From the NCBI RefSeq assembly GCF_004337985.1, contig NW_021940918.1, positions 3,069,014 to 3,133,013 of the forward strand: a stretch of 64,000 nt of DNA. The letters are read 5' to 3'. Under the pieces are notes generated by a model that saw nothing but the letters and a program-made list of their open reading frames with translations, ran no database searches and was not told where the DNA came from. Shown here one piece after another: positions 57,217 through 64,000 of this stretch. Every line of letters begins with the position of its first letter. The stretch's first letter is position 1. The DNA comes from Pyricularia pennisetigena. Its lineage: Eukaryota; Ascomycota; Sordariomycetes; Magnaporthales; Pyriculariaceae. The position numbers and the translations under genes were made by a program.

Positions 57217-58611
57217 TCATCGATCTTGCGTTGGTTTGACAACGTCAAAGACACGCTGTTGCCGTTGCTGCCGCATCTGCGGCTCGTCCGAGCTTTGCAG
57301 TCCGTAGTAGGCCCCCGTTGGGGTGGGTATCCACGACGGCTCGGCGCCGGCGTCCATCTCGACCGGCGTCATGCGTGCCGGTGGCGACATCAGCGGAGGA
57401 TTAGAGTCGAGCTCGGCGGCGCCCTCGTTGACGGGCGGTAGGTCCGGGGGCGGTATGTAGTAGTACATGCCGTCAGCCCCCAGCATTATCCCCGGGGATG
57501 GCGTCCGCAGGGTCTCTGTCGATGGGTATATGCCGACCGAGGCTGGCGATTCCCAGAGCGCAGATTTCGGGTCGTAGGGACTCGAAAATGTGGGGAGTAA
57601 GGTTGAGTTCGAACTTGGGAATGCGGACTTGAGTCCGGCTGAGGGTGGTGCCGAGGCATAGGGGTCCATGGATTTCCCAAGTTCAGGGCTGGGCTCGCCG
57701 CCGTCGCTGCGCGTCGTCATCAGGGCCGTCTCCTGCATGGCGGACCTGCGCGCCGCGCGAGCTCGTTTCCGGGCAGTCCTGCGTCGGCGCATAAATACGA
57801 AGAGCCCGGCGGCAAAGAGCAAAGCGAGGCCGACGCCGGCGCCCAACGCTATGCCGGCTATGGCACCTGGGCTGAGGGAACCTTGACTTTGCGGCTGCGA
57901 GCCTCCCAGGCGACCTTCTTCCTGACCGTCCGGACCCGGCATCCCTGTCTGAGCTGCACTGTCTCCTGCCGTGGTCACACTGCTGACAGCCGTCCCTGTT
58001 ATTGCAGCTCCGCTGGCCAGGGGAAAGGCGGCACGATATATTGTTATTGCCTCGCCTTCGCCGCCGGTTATTGGTGAGTTCGTCACTACCTCGCGGACCG
58101 TCGTGCTGCCCGTCTCTTCCTTGATCACCCACATTGCTGTGGCGGTCTTGAGTCTCCGGTAGCAGTTGCGGGCCCCGCCGTCCATGGTACAGCCGTCATA
58201 TCCGTCTGGACAGCACATCTCTTGCGTTTGGGTTGCAAGTCCAATGGCCAGGGTCGAAGTGCACGCTTTGTGCCAGCCTTGCGGGCATGCGGTTCCGGGG
58301 AATGCGAGTGAAGTCAAGTCTTCGTATGCGGTCCCTTGGTAAAATATATCCTTGTAGCCTGGAGGGTGGCATGCCTCATCTATATATTGGCGTGCCGATG
58401 AGTTTATTATGTCGTAATCCCAGCATTTCTTTCGAGGCCCGACCTCACTCCCCTTCATGCTGCAGAATATCGAGGCGCTACATGACTCTGGAGCTTTCCA
58501 TGGTGTGATTTGCGGCACAAGGTCGAAGGTTTTGGTGACCACAGTGCTTCCTGATGTATATGCGTGTGTGGCCGTCGATGTCATGTAACTAGTAGACGGT
58601 GCGAGCGACAT
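57217..58611 (-). CDS. Single-pass membrane protein with Cys-rich ectodomain
   Basis: A single exon encodes 464 residues. No cleaved signal peptide is obvious: the start is MSLAPSTSYMTSTATHAY. The N-terminal 170 residues contain about twelve cysteines (for example CSASIFC, KKCWDYD, ACPQGWHKACTS, MCCPDGYDGCTM). A Ser/Gly linker follows, then a strong membrane segment near residue 250 (GAIAGIALGAGVGLALLFAA), an Arg-rich stop-transfer RRRRTARKRAR and a Pro/Ser-rich cytoplasmic tail with MYYYIPPP. This is a widespread ascomycete surface-protein layout, seen in putative sensors, but the function of this family is unknown. A missed upstream exon encoding a signal peptide is possible. Confidence 0.75.
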   Translation of the reverse strand: MSLAPSTSYMTSTATHAYTSGSTVVTKTFDLVPQITPWKAPESCSASIFCSMKGSEVGPRKKCWDYDIINSSARQYIDEACHPPGYKDIFYQGTAYEDLTSLAFPGTACPQGWHKACTSTLAIGLATQTQEMCCPDGYDGCTMDGGARNCYRRLKTATAMWVIKEETGSTTVREVVTNSPITGGEGEAITIYRAAFPLASGAAITGTAVSSVTTAGDSAAQTGMPGPDGQEEGRLGGSQPQSQGSLSPGAIAGIALGAGVGLALLFAAGLFVFMRRRRTARKRARAARRSAMQETALMTTRSDGGEPSPELGKSMDPYASAPPSAGLKSAFPSSNSTLLPTFSSPYDPKSALWESPASVGIYPSTETLRTPSPGIMLGADGMYYYIPPPDLPPVNEGAAELDSNPPLMSPPARMTPVEMDAGAEPSWIPTPTGAYYGLQSSDEPQMRQQRQQRVFDVVKPTQDR

Positions 58612-61123
58612 TATCGCGGTTAAGTTCTGTCTTTCTCGAAGCTCGCCACAGTGATATCAGTCTGAACTCTGGTGTTGTAATTTGAAGCCAAGTTTGTTTT
58701 CTCAGCCTTGCCAATAGCTCGCATAGACTGGGGATTTTGGTTTTGCTATTAGAAGCTCATAATGAAAGCACAACCCAAGGTCGAATAAGTTACCCAGGCC
58801 TTTGAAAAAGAAAAAGGAATTCAGGTATCAAAGCTTGGAAGAGAAGATAGGAAAACAAGTTGATGAAAGGGACAACAAATTCACAACCATGAGGAAAATG
58901 CTGGAGTGCGGCCAAGATGAATGTAAATCTTCAGCACTAGATACGACATTTGAAAATGTGGAGCTAAAGGGGAGGGGTGAGTGTTGTTATTTGTTAGGCC
59001 GTAAGATTGGAAGAGGCGGGGGGTGAGATTCAGTAAAATCACGCCGTGGTGGTAGTCCGTATTAGACAAGGCGATGTGGGTGACGATTTGACAAGATCAA
59101 TCAATCATCCTTCATTCTCCACATAAGCATGATCCGCACGTATGGCAGAGCAGGGGGGCCACCTGAGAACCTTGCATGGTGATAATGGATGGTGTGCGTG
59201 GCTCAAGGTAATTTTGCAGGCCAGCCGACATTATTGTTGGAATCAGAGCAAGGCGCAGCTTTTGCCCAGCTTGCCTAGTTCCAAACTGACACCAACTTGT
59301 CTGCAAGAGCCGGCGAGCGACGGGGAGTTTCGGGCGCCAACATGGCGGCACGCATCGGTGCGAGCTTTTCGGGTTGGGAATAGTCTAATGCCTCTTTGCA
59401 GCCATAGTTGTGTATTCCCCGTTGACGAAATGGTGCGCTGGAAACTGACAAGGTTCCGCTATAGCATGTTTCCCTGTCCCCAGGGATGCTTGGCCGATCT
59501 TAGGAAGCCTAGACGCGATCTTTGCCACGGGAGGGACCATGTTGCCATTGTTGTCCCAGGATGTTTAAATGCAGATAGCTCAATACAGATATGTCCTGGC
59601 TTGCAAGGCTCGTGTTTGCGCTGTAACAGCACAGAGAACCGTGGTGCGGTACTCACTCAGCGTGGGTAAGCAATCTGCCAGCTAAGCAGACGAGCTTGGT
59701 TTTTGTCTTCATTCAAATATCGATAGCGGCTTTTTTGATGACAGGACACCCCCAAAAATTCCAAGTAGGGAAATCACCCAACGGCGGGCATGAACTTCCG
59801 CACTTGGTAGAAACTCACAAATTTGGTAGCGGCCACAGAAACTCTTCTCGCCCCCGTTTTCATTGGCAAAAATATCATAATGGATTCGTTGGTGATGCAA
59901 AAGATCCGGAGGCAATCAACCGCGCAACCCCAACAGCTTGGGATCACACCAACCATTGCAACGTCCAACGGACGCCCAAGAACGTCGGGAATCTAGGCAG
60001 ACGGGAGTTTTTAGTTCGTCAGCTATCGCAACTGTGATGGATGTGAGAGAGTGGGAGGAGACATTCAAAAGTCTAGCACCTTAGGCGTGTGGCAAGCAGG
60101 CAGAGAAGTGGACGACTTGACGGGCAGGCAGGGGCAGGCAGAGGCAGGAACGACGCTTGGCTTTCGTACCAAAATCTTACAAGTTGTCCCGCCGCCAAAC
60201 AGTGGATCCAGCGCTTTCCAATTTTGTTCAACATTGCAAGCCTTGCCAGTCTAGGCGTGGGGTCCCGTCGGCTAACCAGGCCAATCATTCGTCCATCTTG
60301 GTCGGCTACGCGTCCATTAAGGAAACTCAGCCATCCCTGCCACGAGAATCTGCCTGCCTGGGCTGGGTACCCTAGCCATTGCCCCACCAGCTCTTCATTG
60401 TTACATGCCCATCGAAACTCCCACGTTTTTCTCCTACACTGCGCCATCACTTTTTTTTTTCTTTTTTTTTTTTTCTTCTATTCTATAATACCTCCGCAAA
60501 AGCACCTTAGCGCCCAGGGGCACATATGGCCATCAACCCCACCCACACACACTCCTGATCCCCTTTGCCTGCATAGTACTTTGCACTTTGCCTTGCTTCT
60601 TTGTATCTGAGGGGACAAGATCATGGAAAAACCAACATGCTGCGCCCCGGGAAAGCCCTTTCCCCGTCGCGTGGTCTGGTCCCGCCTGTCGTAGATCAAT
60701 AATAACCCAACGGATCAAACTCCACATCGCCTGCCACCCAATAGACTGATGCCTGGAATGTGCACCACACGCTGGGTCGACAGCTCGCAAGCAAAGCTCC
60801 TACGTACCGGTGCATTGTCATGGACCAACACAGGTACTGGTATTCACAACATAATCATCCTGCCTCAAACATGTTTGCCAGTTCCAACATCGACGTGGCT
60901 GAGTTCTGAAAAGAGCGCATAAAAAAAAATAGTAACATACACCATCTTTAGAATCAAACAGGAATCAGAATGTGACCTAGACCAGTCTAAGGGAATCAGC
61001 CGCTTTGGCAGTACTACGTCCCAAAAATCTACTCCAATACAGAGGGCCAGAGGATTGTTTGAGATGCCCCTGCATCACCATTTGGGTTGTTTGGAACACA
61101 TATCTCGCCCAAACCAACACCGG
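58612..61123. other. Intergenic, no gene seen
   Basis: About 2.5 kb with only short frames. A Cys-containing plus-strand frame at 59142-59669 has no signal peptide or domain and is treated as chance. T runs occur near 60450-60475. Confidence 0.5.
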
Positions 61124-63955
61124 CTATAATTCGTTATTCAGGGCTTCGTCTTCAATGACCGGCGGATATCTGCTTCGGACTCTGAGGGCCGCCGGTGATC
61201 CTACCGTTTTCTGCAGTCCTTGCAAACAGGTGTCCCTAGGACTTGCAAATGTCGCAGGGGTATCGCTGGGCGTTATCACCTCCGAGATGCTTTTCGCCGA
61301 AGTGACATCGTCTCTCGCATGCCCATGCGTCGTACCGTTGGTGCCGCCCTCCAAAGCCGGCAGTGACGAGGACTCGCCGCCATCTACATTCATGCACAGC
61401 GACGCCTGGGACGGCCGCCTGCTGCAGGTCCCTAGATAGGCGGCGCCCTCAAAACAGCGCATGCAGGTCGGGTAGACGGCGAAGGGGACATATTCCCGAT
61501 CCCAATCTCCTTGAAACTGAGGAAGTCTTGGTCGTGACTGCTGCCTACACTTCTCGTGAATGTCATCGAATATGTCGGCGATTGGAGTGAAAAAGGTATG
61601 TCGGGGCCCGCTTCCCCAGTACTGGTTGCGACCCCAGAGCTGTCCAATAAGTTCATTGCTATCGGCGTCCACAACAGCTGCTCCGCTGTCGCCCTTGACT
61701 CCCACACCTCCTCGAATCCAGACATCTTCGTCATCAAGTGATGTAGGTTCTTGGATGAACCACTCTCGCGTCGCATACCCTGTGCCGTTGGCCAAGTCAC
61801 TCGAGGAAAGGTATGCCGGGATCTCACAAATCTCGCCGTGCTGATAACCTGAGGTCCGGCCTGTGGTGATGACGGTACCTCCGGGAATAATCGATCCCGA
61901 CCTAACGACAGGAACGTTTCTGACAGTTTCTGCCACCGTAACTGAGCCACGCTGGACAGGCACTGACGCGGCAGCCGGCAGCCTACGTAGCATGTTCGCC
62001 TGTCGTGGTCGGTTCGATGAGATAAGCGACCAGTCGGTCACCACGAGAGGCGGCTCAGCGTCCAATTCCTCCCAGTAGGGGTCATGTGATACGCGAACTG
62101 TCTTGAGATCGAAGCCCGATGTTGCCCTCACGGTTCCCAACTTGAATGAGGAGCCTCCGGGAGGAATCACCATGGCATCGTGGCCTTCGTTCCTACAAAG
62201 CTCTCTGTCTGCCCATGAGGGGTGTTCTATCGCCACGTTTTCGTGCTTGCTAAAGGCTTCCAAAAAAGGATGAAAGTTTGCAAGCCAGAAGTTTGCCCCG
62301 TCCACGACCAGACTAGGACCCAGCGTGGCTATGAACTCGTCATCGGCAGCACCAATGCTATCGCCCATACACGGCTCCATATAGCAAAATGGGTTTCTTG
62401 GCCAGCATACGTCGTCTGGGTTCTCCTGGCTCAGGCCTCTAGCCAATGCCATAAGCCGCTCAACTTTTCCTCTGGAGAACTCGAACGTGGCGTGCGATTT
62501 GTACAAGGGCGGCAGCAAATCCTTCACGTGCTCCTTGATTGCATCTTTTGTGGTCGGGGAGATTTCGTCTTTGGTCATTAGACATATGCGGCGGGAATTG
62601 GGGTGCTGTCCCTTGGTGCCTTTGCACACACTAATGACATGGCCAGGCCCGCACCGTGTCTGGAGAAACTCAACCAAGAATGGCAAAATGCAGTGTTCCC
62701 ATAAGAGTGGAAAGCTCGGCACCTCGAGCTGGACGTGTGACATTTCTGGCGCGGCCGATCCAGGGTTGCCTGCATTGGCATCGACAGTGTCTGCGTTTGA
62801 TCACAGTCAAATTCCACACTCGGGGTTGGTTGCTTGTCAGGCATTACCATTGTTTTACTTACTTGACAGTCGCTGCTTCCTCGCAGCCCGCTTTTTCATG
62901 ATACGGTCCAGCTGCTCCCTGCATCGAGTTTTGGCAGCTTCTATCTCGTCCCGACTTTCACAGACTTGCTTGGTTTCGGTAGGGCTTTTGGCCTTTTGGT
63001 TGACACCTGCGGCTTCATTGTTGGCGCTTTTAATGAGTCCCTCCTGGCTTTGGCGGGAACCTGTCTGTTTTTCATCTTTTTCCATTTTGGAGGCTTGCGA
63101 GTCGGCGCTTTCGCCCCCATGGACGAGCTGGAGATGGGTTTTGACGGCGGCCTCGCTCGTGAAGTTGCTCTCGCAGCAGCCCAGAGCAGGACAGATGAGA
63201 AGGTGCTCTGCTTTAACATGCCAGTTGAGACCATCCCTAGATGTGAAAGCACTGTCACTGCACCCGGACCAATTGCAGGCGTGCAGAGGCTTGGCTTGTA
63301 CGACGTCAAGATTCTTCGAGTTTTGATCCCTGGTGTCCGGTTCCTTGTCGCAACGCGATTTCTCGCGGCTCTCCGGCTCACGCGCGGGTTCATGTGGAGT
63401 ATCACTTGTATAATGGGGCTTATTCGACACATCTAAATCTGAGCAAAGGTCGAATGTGTATCTTTGGAAATTTCGGAGGGGGCTGGGTCTTCTCGATAGG
63501 CGAGGTACCGCGGTAGTTCTGGGGCCTTCGAAACACAGCGAATTATCGATTGCCACCGGCGACAGCGTCTGACAGGGCGAAACGGTAGCAGCAGAATGGT
63601 TGCTGTCGAGCGACGGACAAACCGAAAAAGTTTCTCCCGAAACATACGAACTGTATGAATCAAACGCCGACGCGGTTTCGGGATCGAGGTATTCGAGGTT
63701 CAAGTCGTCGGTACGAGCTCGCTTCGGACAGTGGCCCTCTTCCTCTTCGAGCATCGGCACAAAGGGGTTGCGTGAAACGCCACCGACGAAAGCGCACATT
63801 TCAAAGTGGTAGGGCATGATGTCGTCGTCGCATGCATATGAGATCATGGGGTCGTTGTGCCTCTTGTCCGCGGTCCTCCAACTTTTGAACATGTTGCTAC
63901 CGCCAACGGTTGCATAATCGGTATTTCCTACACTGCCACCCATTGGATTCTGCAT
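61124..63955 (-). CDS. C2H2-like zinc-finger protein fused to a trypsin-like protease domain
   Basis: Exons 63955-62863 and 62790-61124 join in phase 1 (TCAA/GTAAGT, ACGCAG acceptor) to 919 residues. The frame is also open from 63955 to the window edge, so the N-terminus may be incomplete. Residues about 225-280 hold two divergent C2H2 units (CNWSGCSDS...HVKAEH and CPALGCCESN...HLQLVH). A charged helical linker follows. The second exon has VPSFPLLWEHCILPFLVEFLQ and, near residue 690, TTGRTSGYQHGE and GVKGDSGAAVVD...IGQLWGRN. The GRTSG/GDSG pair and FTPIADIFDDI are typical of fungal trypsin-like domains with a Ser nucleophile in GDSG. The His and Asp of the triad were not securely placed. Activity and role are unknown. 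Confidence 0.72.
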
Positions 63956-64000
63956 GGCACCACCCGAACGGTCATGTCCAACAAAATGGCGTAGGTCTTT

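Noticed and set aside
59142..59669. 175-codon plus-strand frame with many cysteines
   Set aside because: No signal peptide, no conserved motif, irregular composition and no splice signals that improve it.
1..64000. CRISPR arrays, bacterial operons, insertion sequences or integrated virus
   Set aside because: No direct-repeat/spacer pattern, no ribosome-binding-site-driven gene strings, no transposase, integrase or reverse transcriptase motifs were found. All multi-exon genes are fungal.

Overview
The window is nuclear DNA of a filamentous ascomycete, most likely a sordariomycete. Genes are interrupted by short introns (about 50-150 bp) with GTAAGT/GTGAGT donors and CTAAC-type branch sites. 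Coding sequence is GC-rich, there are no operons, and many intergenic stretches carry long T or A runs. The gene set (OCH1-like glycosyltransferase, ERG25, SMC4, CWH43, ELYS, a CCCH/FG nucleoporin, DUF4360 and BIM1-like secreted proteins, GH5 glucanase, P450) is fungal. The small secreted proteins in an AT-rich island recall plant-associated Sordariomycetes such as Magnaporthales; that placement is inference only.

Layout. 1-15 kb: the 3' end of a JEN1-like carboxylate transporter, a GT32 glycosyltransferase, a membrane acyltransferase-3, a 541-residue membrane-anchored protein that may be a GH130-like propeller, a DUF4360 secreted protein and a small unknown protein with Cys pairs. 15.8-19 kb: an AT-rich, gene-poor island whose only convincing coding sequences are two short secreted proteins, one of them a two-exon 120-residue protein with eight cysteines. 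20-30 kb: secreted or surface-related genes (a secreted helical/Gly-Leu repeat protein, a NmrA-like reductase, a BIM1-like protein with a membrane anchor, a Ser/Thr-rich surface protein cut by a gap, a lipocalin). 30-38 kb: housekeeping genes (ERG25, a CUE-domain protein like Cue3/ASCC2, ribosomal protein S20/uS10, a CCCH-FG nucleoporin). 39-45 kb: a GH5 glucanase and a five-exon P450. 45-56 kb: CWH43, ELYS and SMC4, the last two divergent from a shared 466-bp promoter. 57-64 kb: a single-pass membrane protein with a Cys-rich ectodomain and a large gene joining C2H2-like zinc fingers to a trypsin-like protease domain.

Assembly quality matters. There are N gaps at 3526, 15852-15862, 27451-28326 and about 40951-41011. 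The one-base gap at 3526 sits inside an exact repeat of its own flank, which looks like an unmerged contig overlap. Two of the other three gaps directly follow poly-T runs. Exon models were made by eye from reading frame, splice consensus and family conservation. No bacterial operons, CRISPR arrays, rRNA or convincing tRNA genes were found.
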